DNA of 19,122 nucleotides from Thermoplasmata archaeon (GCA_021797385.1 JAJZZW010000019.1:1-19122), one strand, 5' to 3'. Shown: positions 1-8,369, numbered from the stretch's first letter. Numbers and translations: made by a program. The notes: generated from the letters alone by a model not told the origin.

Positions 1-1
1 T

Positions 2-766
2 ATGAAAGTAATAAAAATTGGTGGAAGTATACTGGAAAAATTTCTGGAAAATGATAACCTGTATACTGTTATAGAAGAATTAAATGAGCCAGTCGCAATA
101 GTACACGGTGGTGGTAATTATCTTGATAATCATGCAGATTCGTTCAATTATAGTCCTCAATTTGTCACCTCTCCTGAAGGAATACGGAGCAGATACACGG
201 ACAAGGGCACGCTGGAAATATTTACCATGGTGATGAATCTCATTAACCAGAAAATAGTGCTCAATCTGAACAGGCATGGAATCAGGGCGGTAACACTTAA
301 CGGCATTCTTAAGGCCAGAAGGAAGGAGAGGCTGATAATTTTGAATGAAAAGAATAGAAAAATGGCAATAGACGGCGGGTACACCGGAAGAGTAGAATAT
401 TCCGATCCTGTTCCGGTTAGAAATTTAATGGATGCAGGATATATTCCGGTAATTTCTCCGGTGGCATTCGGTGGTGATAGCTGCCTGAATGTGGACGCAG
501 ACAGAGCAGCGGCATACGTTGCCGGTTCCATACAGGCTGATACGCTGACATTTCTTACAAATGTCAATGGCCTTTACTATGAAGACAAAATCATAGAGAA
601 AGCGGATACTGCTTACATAAAAAGTATTTTGAAATATATCGGAAATGGCATGGACAAGAAATTAATGGCATCGATTGAGGCGCTTGAAATGGGGGTAAAA
701 CAGGTGACAATTTCCAGTCCTTTTCATAATCTGGAAAACGGCACGGTGATTTGTAATGAATTATGA
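2..766 (+). CDS. lysZ: LysW-gamma-L-alpha-aminoadipate 6-phosphate kinase (LysZ)
   Basis: An amino-acid kinase fold protein of 254 aa, the size of LysZ/ArgB kinases. It phosphorylates the side-chain carboxyl of alpha-aminoadipate carried on the C-terminus of the carrier protein LysW, the second LysW-dependent step of cytosolic lysine synthesis. Visible motifs are IKIGGS (res 4-9, phosphate-binding Lys5), HGGG (35-38), NVDADRAAA (163-171) and NGMDKKLMAS (215-224). The choice of LysZ over acetylglutamate kinase rests mainly on the adjacent lysJ, lysX and lysK. ATG at 2 matches the usual N-terminus of the family, but the window edge leaves any upstream extension and the promoter unseen. The last 11 bp overlap lysJ, which points to translational coupling. 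In some archaea the same enzymes also act on LysW-glutamate for arginine, so dual use is possible. Confidence 0.9.
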   Translation: MKVIKIGGSILEKFLENDNLYTVIEELNEPVAIVHGGGNYLDNHADSFNYSPQFVTSPEGIRSRYTDKGTLEIFTMVMNLINQKIVLNLNRHGIRAVTLNGILKARRKERLIILNEKNRKMAIDGGYTGRVEYSDPVPVRNLMDAGYIPVISPVAFGGDSCLNVDADRAAAYVAGSIQADTLTFLTNVNGLYYEDKIIEKADTAYIKSILKYIGNGMDKKLMASIEALEMGVKQVTISSPFHNLENGTVICNEL

Positions 767-1937
767 AAATGAGCATATAGCAAACACATACCAGAGGTTG
801 CCTGTAAATATCCAGAACGGCAGTGGTGCCATACTTCATGACATAAACGGAAAACGCTACATTGACATGATGGGTGGCTACGGTATCGCAATACTTGGAT
901 ACGGCAATAAGGCTGTAAAGGAGGCAGTATGCAGGCAGTTTGATACCATATCAATAGCACATGCATCAGAGTACACTCCGGCAAGGGAAGAATTCATAAA
1001 AGACCTTACAGGCATTGTACCACCCGGACTGGATAAATTCTATCTGGGCAACATTGGCGCCGAGGCAATAGAAGCTGCAATTAAGGTTGTAATAAAGTCC
1101 TCAAAAAAACATAAAATAATTGCAATGACAAATTCATACCATGGAAAAACAGCTGGTGCGCTTTCAATCACATATTCAGAGAAATACAGGAAATCTTTTG
1201 GGCAGCTCCTCATGAAGGATGTGGAATTTATCAGGTACAATAACATGGAAGATCTGGATAAACTGGATAAAGATCCTGATATTGCAGCCGTTTTCTTCGA
1301 ACCCGTACAGGGGGAGGGAGGAATAAACATACCTTCTTATGACTATGTAAGGGAGTTAAGGAACAGAACAGAAAAAAACGACATAATACTTGTAGCAGAT
1401 GAAATCCAGTCCGGTCTTGGAAGAACCGGTAAGATGTGGGCTCATGAACATTTCAACATCAAACCGGATATTATAACCATAGGAAAGGGAATAGGAGGCG
1501 GAATGCCACTTTCCATAACAGCGGGAAAGCCGGAATTCATGGATACTCTATCAAAGGGAGAGCAGTCATCAACAACCGGGGGAAATCCACTAGCAATGGC
1601 CGCAGGCAGTGCTGTAATAAAACAGCTTGATGCATCCCTGATAATGGATGTTGAAAGGAAGGGAAATATTCTGAGAAACGAACTGAAATCAGGACTGCAG
1701 GATGCAAAATCTGTAAAGGAAATCCGGGGTCTGGGATTAATGGATGCAATAGAGCTGAAGACAAAATTCCTCCCAGTATTGATGGGCATGATCAATAAGG
1801 GAATTTTACCATTATACTCCGGAATCAATATAATTAGGATGCTTCCTCCATACGTAATATCTGATTCAGAATTAAAGGAGGCAGCAGGTATCATGTCAGA
1901 GGTAATCCTATCCCAGGGCACGGAGGTTATATCTTGA
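756..1937 (+). CDS. lysJ: LysW-gamma-L-lysine aminotransferase (LysJ)
   Basis: A class III PLP-dependent aminotransferase of 393 aa, typical for acetylornithine/LysW-aminoadipate-semialdehyde aminotransferases. It converts LysW-aminoadipate semialdehyde to LysW-lysine using an amino donor, normally glutamate. Family motifs are GNIGAEAIEAAIK (98-110), YHGKT (128-132), VADEIQSGLGRTG (213-225) with Asp215 for the pyridine nitrogen, and TIGKGIGGG (241-249), where Lys244 should form the PLP Schiff base. STTGGNP (272-278) completes the phosphate pocket. The start ATG lies inside the end of lysZ and is preceded by GGTGAT (745-750, 5-nt spacing), a good Shine-Dalgarno match. It is the second gene of the lysZJXK operon. 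The enzyme may also serve ornithine synthesis, as shown for the Sulfolobus counterpart. Confidence 0.9.
   Translation: MNYENEHIANTYQRLPVNIQNGSGAILHDINGKRYIDMMGGYGIAILGYGNKAVKEAVCRQFDTISIAHASEYTPAREEFIKDLTGIVPPGLDKFYLGNIGAEAIEAAIKVVIKSSKKHKIIAMTNSYHGKTAGALSITYSEKYRKSFGQLLMKDVEFIRYNNMEDLDKLDKDPDIAAVFFEPVQGEGGINIPSYDYVRELRNRTEKNDIILVADEIQSGLGRTGKMWAHEHFNIKPDIITIGKGIGGGMPLSITAGKPEFMDTLSKGEQSSTTGGNPLAMAAGSAVIKQLDASLIMDVERKGNILRNELKSGLQDAKSVKEIRGLGLMDAIELKTKFLPVLMGMINKGILPLYSGINIIRMLPPYVISDSELKEAAGIMSEVILSQGTEVIS
1922..1927 (+). promoter_or_regulatory. Shine-Dalgarno that fixes the lysX TTG start
   Basis: GGAGGT, a full match to the anti-Shine-Dalgarno core, sits 6 nt upstream of TTG 1934-1936. 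This supports the TTG as the lysX start rather than the ATG at 1946, whose spacing would be 18 nt. The TTG overlaps the lysJ stop (TGA 1935-1937). Confidence 0.75.
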
Positions 1938-2782
1938 AAATTACAATGTTACTGGACATTATGCGCTGGGAGGAGAGGGCAATACTCAAGTCCCTGCAGG
2001 ATAAAAGTATCGATGTGCAGCTTCTCAATGTCAAGGAACTCAATCTTGACTTGCAGAAATTGAATTATGATTTCGGAGACATATCGATCCAGAGAAGCAC
2101 CGGTTATTACAGGAATATACATTCCACAGCATATGTGGAATTCACAGGAAACAGAATTCTGAATAATTTCAACGCAACCATTATAACCGGCAATAAAATG
2201 TTTACATCAAGCGTGCTCGCACAGCACGGCATAAGAATTCCTAAAACCTTTGTTTCATTTTCCAATCAAAAATTCCTGGAGTCGTTCAAATCTGATTTCA
2301 ATGGAAGGGCCGTAACCAAACCCGTTACAGGAAGCTGGGGAAGGATGATATCACTCCTGAACGATTACTATGCAGCCATGGATGTTTCAGAATACAAGGA
2401 ATACATGTACCCGATATACCAGGTAAATTACACACAGGAATACATTAACGATTTTAACAGGGATTTGAGGGTTTTCCTTGTAAATGACAGGGCAGTTGCG
2501 GGAATATACAGATACAGGTCCGGAGAGGATTGGCGGACAAACACTGCACTGGGTGGAAGAGCTGAGCCATTGAAAATTACTCCAGAAATAGAGGATATTG
2601 TGGAGAAGGTACACAAAGCGCTTGGTTCGGGCATCTATGGAATTGATATACTGGAATCTAAGGATGGTTATTTTGTCAATGAGGTAAACGGGAATACAGA
2701 ATTCAAGAATACAGTTCCAGTAACCGGTATAAATATACCTGACTATATAGCTGAATATCTCATATCAGAGGCTAAAAGATGA
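1934..2782 (+). CDS. lysX: alpha-aminoadipate--LysW ligase (LysX), ATP-grasp/RimK family
   Basis: A RimK-like ATP-grasp ligase of 282 aa, normal for LysX. It joins the alpha-amino group of alpha-aminoadipate to the C-terminal glutamate of LysW with ATP, opening the carrier-bound part of lysine synthesis. Seen in the sequence: the nucleotide-binding KPVTGSWGRMI segment (129-139), NRDLRVFLV (175-183), the NTALGGRAEP loop (203-212), and the metal-binding VNEVNGNTEFKNT region (248-260) with Glu250 and Asn252. The EFKNT tail is typical of the LysX/ArgX group. Which substrate, aminoadipate or glutamate, it prefers cannot be read safely here. The start is TTG, overlapping the lysJ stop by 3 bp and supported by GGAGGT 6 nt upstream. 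The 3' end overlaps lysK by the 4-bp ATGA. The partner carrier LysW is not encoded in the window. Confidence 0.87.
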   Translation: MKITMLLDIMRWEERAILKSLQDKSIDVQLLNVKELNLDLQKLNYDFGDISIQRSTGYYRNIHSTAYVEFTGNRILNNFNATIITGNKMFTSSVLAQHGIRIPKTFVSFSNQKFLESFKSDFNGRAVTKPVTGSWGRMISLLNDYYAAMDVSEYKEYMYPIYQVNYTQEYINDFNRDLRVFLVNDRAVAGIYRYRSGEDWRTNTALGGRAEPLKITPEIEDIVEKVHKALGSGIYGIDILESKDGYFVNEVNGNTEFKNTVPVTGINIPDYIAEYLISEAKR

Positions 2783-3852
2783 AGCCAGAGGATATGCTGC
2801 TGGAAATGCTGAATATATATTCACCCAGTGGAAAAGAAGGTGAAATAGCAAAACTCATAAGAGAATACATGATAGAACTGGATTTCCAGGACCCTGTAAT
2901 CGATGAACAGTTCAATGTCATATCAGTAAATGGAAATGGTACCCCATCCGTATTTATCTGCGGGCATGAGGATACAGTTCCGGGAATACTTCCTGTCAGG
3001 ATTGATGGAAACCTTATCTATGGAAGGGGTGCAGTGGATGCCAAATCATCACTTCTTGCACTGATTCTGGGTGCCAGAAAGGCCATTGATGAAGGTTTCA
3101 GGGGGAAATTGCTTATATCAGCAGCTTCCGGAGAGGAGAGTGACAGCAAGGGCATAAACAGCATTATGAGAGAATATAATGGTTATGATTATGCCATATT
3201 CGGCGAACCTGGCGGTGCCATGAATATAACAGCGGGGTACAAGGGCAGGATTCTATTAAAAATAGATAAAAGAACGGAAACACATCACGCCAGTTCAGCA
3301 TGGATGGAAACAAATGCAATAGATTCATTAATGGATCTGTGGCATTCAATAAGAACCAAATATGGAAACAACAGGGACTTCAACTCCGTTACTGCCGGGA
3401 TCACAAAATTTGCCGGTGGTGAATACGATAATATGACGCCAGAGCATGCTTCAATGTATATTGATATAAGATACCCCAAGGCTCGGTCGGAGGATGATTT
3501 AATTACCGGCATAAAATCTGACATGGAGAATATACTTTTAAATAATTATTCATATACGATTGAAAACCGGACGGAGCCCTATATATCAGATATAAAAAGC
3601 CCGCTTGTAAAATCTTTCAAGGAAGCAATAATTAAAAATAATATGTCCCCTAAACTTATATTCAAAAGTGGGTCTGGTGATATGAACACCCTTGGGAATC
3701 TCTGGCATATCCCTGCCATTACCTATGGCCCTGGAGACACAAGACTTTCCCACACACAGAATGAGGTTATAGATTTAAATGATTTTCACAGATCCGTCAA
3801 CGTGGTGGCAGATTCTCTTAAAATATTATCAGCACAAAATTCAAACAAATAA
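2779..3852 (+). CDS. lysK: LysW-lysine hydrolase (LysK), M20 metallopeptidase
   Basis: A zinc/cobalt-dependent M20-family carboxypeptidase-like protein of 357 aa that releases lysine from LysW-lysine, the last step of the pathway. The metal-site pattern is complete: HED (His63, Asp65), GAVDAKSS with bridging Asp87, the catalytic GEES pair (Glu119-Glu120), GEPGG (Glu143), and a C-terminal SHTQNE (His325). It is the last gene of the lysZJXK operon and starts in a 4-bp ATGA overlap with lysX. It ends 5 bp before the convergent stop of the 249-aa unknown gene, so any transcription terminator must overlap coding DNA. As with LysJ, archaeal homologues can also act on LysW-ornithine, so arginine synthesis is a possible second role. 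Alternative readings such as ArgE or DapE are less likely given the neighbours. Confidence 0.88.
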   Translation: MKPEDMLLEMLNIYSPSGKEGEIAKLIREYMIELDFQDPVIDEQFNVISVNGNGTPSVFICGHEDTVPGILPVRIDGNLIYGRGAVDAKSSLLALILGARKAIDEGFRGKLLISAASGEESDSKGINSIMREYNGYDYAIFGEPGGAMNITAGYKGRILLKIDKRTETHHASSAWMETNAIDSLMDLWHSIRTKYGNNRDFNSVTAGITKFAGGEYDNMTPEHASMYIDIRYPKARSEDDLITGIKSDMENILLNNYSYTIENRTEPYISDIKSPLVKSFKEAIIKNNMSPKLIFKSGSGDMNTLGNLWHIPAITYGPGDTRLSHTQNEVIDLNDFHRSVNVVADSLKILSAQNSNK

Positions 3853-3857
3853 TATTA

Positions 3858-4607
3858 TCAAACGCGCCATAACAGGTCTTCGGCATTTTCGGTATCCCCC
3901 ATAATAATCCTGCATATTTGATAGGGCGAATATCTGTACATTGACCAGAAGGCACAGGATATATTATTATTGCATTTTTTAAACATAGCATATGCTATAT
4001 AAACGGCAAATTGATCTAAATACATGGAATTATTTCCATAGAGTTCATATGAAAGTGACCTTATTTTTCTGGCCCATGAGGCAGAGGGTTCAGCAGAGTT
4101 GATTATTTCTATGAACAGCCGTCTGCATGTATCCGCATCAATGCCCGTTTTTTCCACAGATTTTATGAAAAGTGAGGTGAAGTCAGTGTCCGGGGATAAT
4201 TTTTCATAGTACCTCACGGATATTTCAAACAATTCAGGAAAGGCTTTAACAATAGCCGGTGTGAGAACATTTGAGGCTGCCATGATTCTCCGCCGTTTGT
4301 ATGATATTCCACCGATGAATTTTGAGATTTTTTTGGTGCCGTGTTTATGCTTTCTGGAGTATAACATTCTTCCATACTCCTTTATTATTCCATAATAAAA
4401 GGAATCAATACTGTTCTCTTCATCAACCTGTGCTGCAAATCCATCCTGTATATTTTTGATGTAAAAACCTGTTGCAATGCAGCATCTTCTACCTGTTAGA
4501 AACTTGAAAAGTAAGGAAGAATTGTTAATGATTTCCTTTACATCCTTCCCTTTACCGTATATTTTACCTGATACCCCGGTTTTATCTGCTCTGGATGATG
4601 GAAGCAT
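3858..4607 (-). CDS. Unrecognised 249-aa protein, predicted helical
   Basis: I do not recognise this protein. It has no signal peptide, no clear membrane span and no complete metal-binding motif. Visible features are a Cys-Cys pair (GRRCCIATG, about res 39-47), a basic stretch (KHKHGTKK then YKRRRIMAA, about res 86-111), and a C-terminal half rich in aromatic and hydrophobic residues that looks alpha-helical, ending in ENAEDLLWRV. Codon use and base composition resemble the neighbours, and the frame is open over 750 bp, so it is very probably a real gene. It lies 40 nt downstream of the hydroxyacyl-CoA dehydrogenase gene on the same strand and could be read from that transcript. AT-rich sequence at 4624-4640 could also be its own promoter. 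It converges on lysK with a 5-bp gap. No Shine-Dalgarno precedes ATG 4607. Confidence 0.75.
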   Translation of the reverse strand: MLPSSRADKTGVSGKIYGKGKDVKEIINNSSLLFKFLTGRRCCIATGFYIKNIQDGFAAQVDEENSIDSFYYGIIKEYGRMLYSRKHKHGTKKISKFIGGISYKRRRIMAASNVLTPAIVKAFPELFEISVRYYEKLSPDTDFTSLFIKSVEKTGIDADTCRRLFIEIINSAEPSASWARKIRSLSYELYGNNSMYLDQFAVYIAYAMFKKCNNNISCAFWSMYRYSPYQICRIIMGDTENAEDLLWRV

Positions 4608-4647
4608 GTAACAGGCATTAAAATTATAATATTAATTATTGCCGGTT

Positions 4648-6576
4648 TTAATTGCCCTTGTAATCCGGTTTCCTCTTTTCCAGGAATGCCCTTACCCCCT
4701 CCTTCAGGTCATTTCCGGCGTAAAGCATCCCCATTGAGAGGGCCTCCTCATCCAGATTCATCTTTGCAGTGCTGTATATCAGGCGCTTTGCCACATAAAC
4801 AGATGCAGGTGATATTTTTTCGGAAAGGTCTTTTGCCAGATTCATGGTATTCTCCTCGAGCTTTTCGGAATACAGCCTTGTAATTATGCCGTACTCATAT
4901 GCCTTCTGTCCGCTTATTCTTTCGCAGGATAAAATCATGTCCATGGCACGGGATATGCCTATAAGATTCGGAAGCCTCTGGCTGCCACCATATCCGGGTA
5001 TAAGACCAAGTGATGTCTCCGGGAACCCTATTGTTGAATCGGGAAGTGATGTCCTGATATCGCATGCCAGTGCCAGTTCGAAGCCTCCTCCAAGTACATA
5101 CCCCTTCAATTGTGCTATGAAAATCTTGTTCATCCCGGTAATTCTATCAAATATATGTTCCCCGGTACTGGCTATCTTCATAAACATGAACGGGTTGCTG
5201 ATAAACTGCGACAAATCAGCTCCGGCGGAGAAAGCCCTGTCATTTCCCTTTATTATTACTGCATTTACATTATTTGCTTCCTCTATAAGGTCAAGCTGGT
5301 GGTCCAGTGCCTTCAGCAATTCGAAGCTCATGAGGTTGTTTTTTCCGTTCATCAGGGTTATTATCCCTACCTTCCCTTCTACCTTATAGTCCAGAATTCC
5401 TGTCTTTTCTTCTTTTTTAAACTCCACCGGTTTTTTGTTGAAGGTCTCTTTCATTTTATGGTTTTTCAGTGTATCTGAAGGTTTGAATACCGCTATTCCG
5501 TACTGTTTGTGAAGCCTGTCGAGGGTTAATAGCACCTCATCATTACTGAGGCCATTGGCAACCGTAATGGGGCCGAATGGCCTGTTCAATCCGTATTTTA
5601 CCCCTGTTTCTATATCCTCAGCTGTGGCAACGTTATCCTCGATTAATTTCGTTGCCTCATTTATTTCAAGGGCAAACATATCCATTAAATTTATTTTATC
5701 ACTTTCCTCCGCAGGAGGTATAACAGCCTTTCCATTCTCCCATTTATAAATGCCCTCACCGGTTTTTGCACCAAGTTTTTTAGCCTCTATTAGTTCATCA
5801 AATGCATGGCATTTACCATAATCGGGCGATAATTCCTGACCATAATATTTAAGGGAATCTGCAACTGTATCAAGACCAACATAATCAAATAGCTGGTACG
5901 GCCCCATGGGCAGACCCTGCGATTTAAAGTAATTATCGATTGCCTGGGGCTTTTCAACCTTGTTTCCGTAGGCATTGCAGAGCAACAGCATTTCCGGCGC
6001 CGATATCCTGTTTACCACAAAGCCAGCCTCATCCTTTAATACTTTTATGGGTATTTTCCCGATTTTTCTGGAAAGGTCGTAAAGCTCATTCACGTATTCC
6101 ATGGATGTTTTATCTCCCTTGATTACTTCCACAAGCTTCATGAGAATAGGCGGGTTGAAAAAGTGCATTCCCAGGAATCTCTCCGGATTCTTGATCTCCT
6201 CCGCCATTTCCGTGATTCTTATATTTGATGTATTTGATGCTATGATCTTTCCAGTATGCTCTGCTATTTCCTTAAGCACCTTTACCTTTATATCATAAAC
6301 TTCAGGAACAACCTCTATGGATAGGTCAGCGTTTTTTACTGCCTCCTCGATGCGGTTGAAATACTTTATATGGGCAAGTGCAGATTGTTTTCCTGCTGCA
6401 TCTATTTTTTTTGATGCGACCAGTTTATCAAGGCTATCATTTAGCCCTTTTTTGGCTTTTTCTATGACTTCCGGGTAAAAATCTTCAAGATTTACATTAT
6501 ATCCGTTCAATGCAAAGACTTCTGCTATGCTGTGTCCCATGACTCCGGCACCTATGACTGCTACCTGTTTTATCAT
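4648..6576 (-). CDS. Bifunctional 3-hydroxyacyl-CoA dehydrogenase / enoyl-CoA hydratase
   Basis: A 642-aa fusion catalysing two consecutive beta-oxidation steps: hydration of trans-2-enoyl-CoA and NAD-dependent oxidation of the resulting 3-hydroxyacyl-CoA. The N-terminal dehydrogenase (about 1-380) has the Rossmann GAGVMG (9-14) and the His138/Glu150 pair in MHFFNP...KLVEV. The C-terminal crotonase domain (about 395-642) has the oxyanion-hole segment AFSAGADLSQF (448-458) and both hydratase glutamates, Glu500 in LGGGFELA and Glu520 in GFPETSLGLIPGYGG. The order, dehydrogenase first, is the archaeal one and opposite to bacterial FadB. The gene is divergent from the acyl-CoA synthetase operon that supplies the other steps. 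A TTTAAA box 24 nt upstream of ATG 6576, with no Shine-Dalgarno, suggests a leaderless mRNA. The chain-length range cannot be told from sequence, and crotonyl-CoA is possible. Confidence 0.9.
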   Translation of the reverse strand: MIKQVAVIGAGVMGHSIAEVFALNGYNVNLEDFYPEVIEKAKKGLNDSLDKLVASKKIDAAGKQSALAHIKYFNRIEEAVKNADLSIEVVPEVYDIKVKVLKEIAEHTGKIIASNTSNIRITEMAEEIKNPERFLGMHFFNPPILMKLVEVIKGDKTSMEYVNELYDLSRKIGKIPIKVLKDEAGFVVNRISAPEMLLLCNAYGNKVEKPQAIDNYFKSQGLPMGPYQLFDYVGLDTVADSLKYYGQELSPDYGKCHAFDELIEAKKLGAKTGEGIYKWENGKAVIPPAEESDKINLMDMFALEINEATKLIEDNVATAEDIETGVKYGLNRPFGPITVANGLSNDEVLLTLDRLHKQYGIAVFKPSDTLKNHKMKETFNKKPVEFKKEEKTGILDYKVEGKVGIITLMNGKNNLMSFELLKALDHQLDLIEEANNVNAVIIKGNDRAFSAGADLSQFISNPFMFMKIASTGEHIFDRITGMNKIFIAQLKGYVLGGGFELALACDIRTSLPDSTIGFPETSLGLIPGYGGSQRLPNLIGISRAMDMILSCERISGQKAYEYGIITRLYSEKLEENTMNLAKDLSEKISPASVYVAKRLIYSTAKMNLDEEALSMGMLYAGNDLKEGVRAFLEKRKPDYKGN

Positions 6577-6596
6577 AGCAATACATATTTTTTAAC

Positions 6597-6602
6597 TTTA
6601 AA
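6597..6602 (-). promoter_or_regulatory. TATA-like box of the hydroxyacyl-CoA dehydrogenase gene
   Basis: TTTAAA on the minus strand is centred about 24-26 nt from the ATG at 6576. That is archaeal TATA spacing for transcription starting at or next to the start codon. No Shine-Dalgarno lies in between. Confidence 0.45.
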
Positions 6603-6757
6603 TGCTTTTTGATTCATACTTTACATTGAAAATTTCTGGCCATATTGCTATAATTAATTTATAATTGTTTTTATAAATCCTATAACCGTTGAATATCTAT
6701 GCAGGAATAATTAATCGATGTATTACTCATAACAATGATAACGTTGTAATGGGAAAA

Positions 6758-6765
6758 CTTATAAT
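6758..6765 (+). promoter_or_regulatory. TATA-like box of the acyl-CoA synthetase operon
   Basis: CTTATAAT is centred about 26 nt before ATG 6786, as expected for a leaderless archaeal mRNA. The region just downstream holds a 13-bp palindrome that could be a repressor site. Confidence 0.45.
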
Positions 6766-6768
6766 ATA

Positions 6769-6781
6769 AATGATTATCATT
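6769..6781 (+). promoter_or_regulatory. Palindrome between TATA box and start codon, candidate operator
   Basis: AATGAT-T-ATCATT is a perfect 6+6 palindrome lying between the proposed TATA box and ATG 6786. A repressor bound here would block initiation. A weaker relative, ACAATGATAACGTTGT (6732-6747, 6 of 8 pairs matching), lies just upstream of the TATA box and shares the AATGAT half. The regulator is unknown. Fatty-acid operons in Sulfolobales are controlled by a TetR-type repressor, but none is encoded nearby. Confidence 0.4.
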
Positions 6782-6785
6782 AACT

Positions 6786-8363
6786 ATGGTAGACTTTAAG
6801 CTGACTGTTAACAATCTTCTGGACAGTGCCGTGAGATCAAACGGTGATCAGCAGATAGTATATGGTAAGGAAACCCTTACTTACAGGCAATTTGCGAAAA
6901 ATGCAAAGAATTTTGCAGCCAACCTCCGGAAGATAGGGGTAAAACCCGGAGATCGAATAGCCGTTCTGGATTATGATACTATCAGTTATCTGTACTGTTA
7001 TTATTCAATTCCAATGATAGGTTCAGTGATACATATGGTAAACATCAGATATCCTCCTGAAGTCTTGTATTATACCATAAAAAATTCAGAGGATTCCTAT
7101 ATAGTTGTCAATGCCGATTTCATGCCACTTCTTCTTAAATACAGGGATATGTTCGAATTCATCAAGGGTTTCATTGTTTATTCCGAAAAAGGGCATGAGG
7201 AATACGGTATAGATAATGTATACTTTATGGATGAATTGCTTAAGGACGCGGAATACAATGACATACAGCCGGATGAAAACAGCATGGCAACACTGTTCTA
7301 CACCTCGGGGACAACGGGACTGCCCAAGGGAGTTTATTACAGCCATAAGCAGCTAATTCTTCACAGTCTTGCCACTTCGGTGGGCTTATCCGATGAGCCA
7401 ATATCATTCAAGCGCACAGCGGTTATGCTTCCACTGGTACCAATGTTCCATGTGCATGCTTGGGGAATCCCATATTTTACAATCATGAGAGGCGTAAAAT
7501 ACGTTCTACCTGGAAAATACGAATGGGACAGGATTGTTGAAACCATGGAAAGGGAAAAGGTTACAAATTCTGCAATGGTTCCTTCAATTCTCTACCTGCT
7601 TTTGCAGGCAAAGCGTGGCCCGGAGGTAATGGGAAAGCTGAAACTTAAAACCATAATAGGAGGGGCCGCCCTCAATGAAGGCCTGGCAAAGACAGCAGAA
7701 TCCCTGGGCATGACTGTTATAACCGGTTACGGCATGTCTGAGACAGGCCCCATCCTGACACTGGCCAATTATAGCAATGAAGTAATGGAATTCAGCAGTG
7801 AAAAGAAGCAGGAATACAGAAGAAAAACAGGAATACCGGTACCATTTGTCAATCTCCGTGTGGTATCAGATGGAAAGGATGTAGAGAAAAATAATAAGGA
7901 AATCGGAGAAATCATAGTTCAGGCTCCATGGCTCACGGAAGGGTATATAAAAGACCCTGAAAAGACAGAAAAATTGTGGAGGGACGGATGGCTTCATACA
8001 GGTGATCTGGCAACAATGGATGAATACGGCTATATCAAAATCGTGGACAGGGAAAGCGATGCCGTAAAATCCGGTGGAGAGTTCATACCCTCCATGGTGC
8101 TGGAAGATCTGATAAGCACCGTTCCCGGAGTGGGAGAGGTTGCAGTAACGAAGAAGGCCGATGAGAAATGGGGGGAACGCCCTGTTGCATTCATTAAGGG
8201 AAATGCCAGCAGGGAAACCATAGAGAAGGAAATGCAGAAATATGTGGATACAGGGAGAATAGCCAAATTCTGGCTGCCCGATGATTACATATTTGTGGAT
8301 GAATTTGAAAAAACAGGAACTGGAAAAATCAATAAAATGGTTCTGAGAAAAAAACTGGAGTGA
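6786..8363 (+). CDS. AMP-forming acyl-CoA synthetase (fatty-acid--CoA ligase)
   Basis: A 525-aa ANL-superfamily ligase that activates a carboxylic acid through an acyl-adenylate and transfers it to CoA, the entry step of the beta-oxidation operon it heads. Signature motifs are complete and in order: P-loop YTSGTTGLPKG (172-182), GYGMSETGP (314-322), HTGDLA (404-409), hinge region DRESDAVKSGGE (421-432), and the C-terminal TGTGKINK (510-517) with the adenylation lysine Lys514. The KSGGE form is common in medium/long-chain ligases, so a fatty or branched acid substrate is inferred; acetate is less likely. No signal peptide or membrane segment. The start ATG has a TATA-like box about 26 nt upstream and no Shine-Dalgarno. 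The thiolase gene follows after 6 bp. Confidence 0.88.
   Translation: MVDFKLTVNNLLDSAVRSNGDQQIVYGKETLTYRQFAKNAKNFAANLRKIGVKPGDRIAVLDYDTISYLYCYYSIPMIGSVIHMVNIRYPPEVLYYTIKNSEDSYIVVNADFMPLLLKYRDMFEFIKGFIVYSEKGHEEYGIDNVYFMDELLKDAEYNDIQPDENSMATLFYTSGTTGLPKGVYYSHKQLILHSLATSVGLSDEPISFKRTAVMLPLVPMFHVHAWGIPYFTIMRGVKYVLPGKYEWDRIVETMEREKVTNSAMVPSILYLLLQAKRGPEVMGKLKLKTIIGGAALNEGLAKTAESLGMTVITGYGMSETGPILTLANYSNEVMEFSSEKKQEYRRKTGIPVPFVNLRVVSDGKDVEKNNKEIGEIIVQAPWLTEGYIKDPEKTEKLWRDGWLHTGDLATMDEYGYIKIVDRESDAVKSGGEFIPSMVLEDLISTVPGVGEVAVTKKADEKWGERPVAFIKGNASRETIEKEMQKYVDTGRIAKFWLPDDYIFVDEFEKTGTGKINKMVLRKKLE
8357..8363 (+). promoter_or_regulatory. Shine-Dalgarno of the thiolase gene
   Basis: GGAGTGA, overlapping the end and stop of the upstream ligase gene, lies 6 nt before ATG 8370. 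It shows internal translation initiation within the operon. Confidence 0.6.
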
Positions 8364-8369
8364 AATAGT

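Noticed and set aside
157..567. 136-codon minus-strand frame inside lysZ
   Set aside because: Antisense shadow of lysZ, with no initiation signal or motif.
2779..3852. DapE or ArgE identity for the M20 peptidase
   Set aside because: The M20 motifs alone would allow it, but overlap with lysX and the complete LysW-pathway neighbourhood favour LysK.
4844..5389. 181-codon plus-strand frame opposite the hydratase domain
   Set aside because: It is an antisense shadow of a gene with intact catalytic motifs. Its Ser/Pro/Phe-rich translation resembles no protein.
6657..6678. ATTTATAA/TTATAAAT inverted repeat upstream of the acyl-CoA ligase
   Set aside because: Eight A/T-only base pairs in an AT-rich gap are expected by chance, and the position relative to promoters is not meaningful.
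6769..6781. Fur/DtxR-type iron box
   Set aside because: The palindrome resembles the AATGATTATCATT core of bacterial iron boxes, but the controlled genes are for fatty-acid oxidation and no such regulator is in the window. It is kept only as a generic operator candidate.
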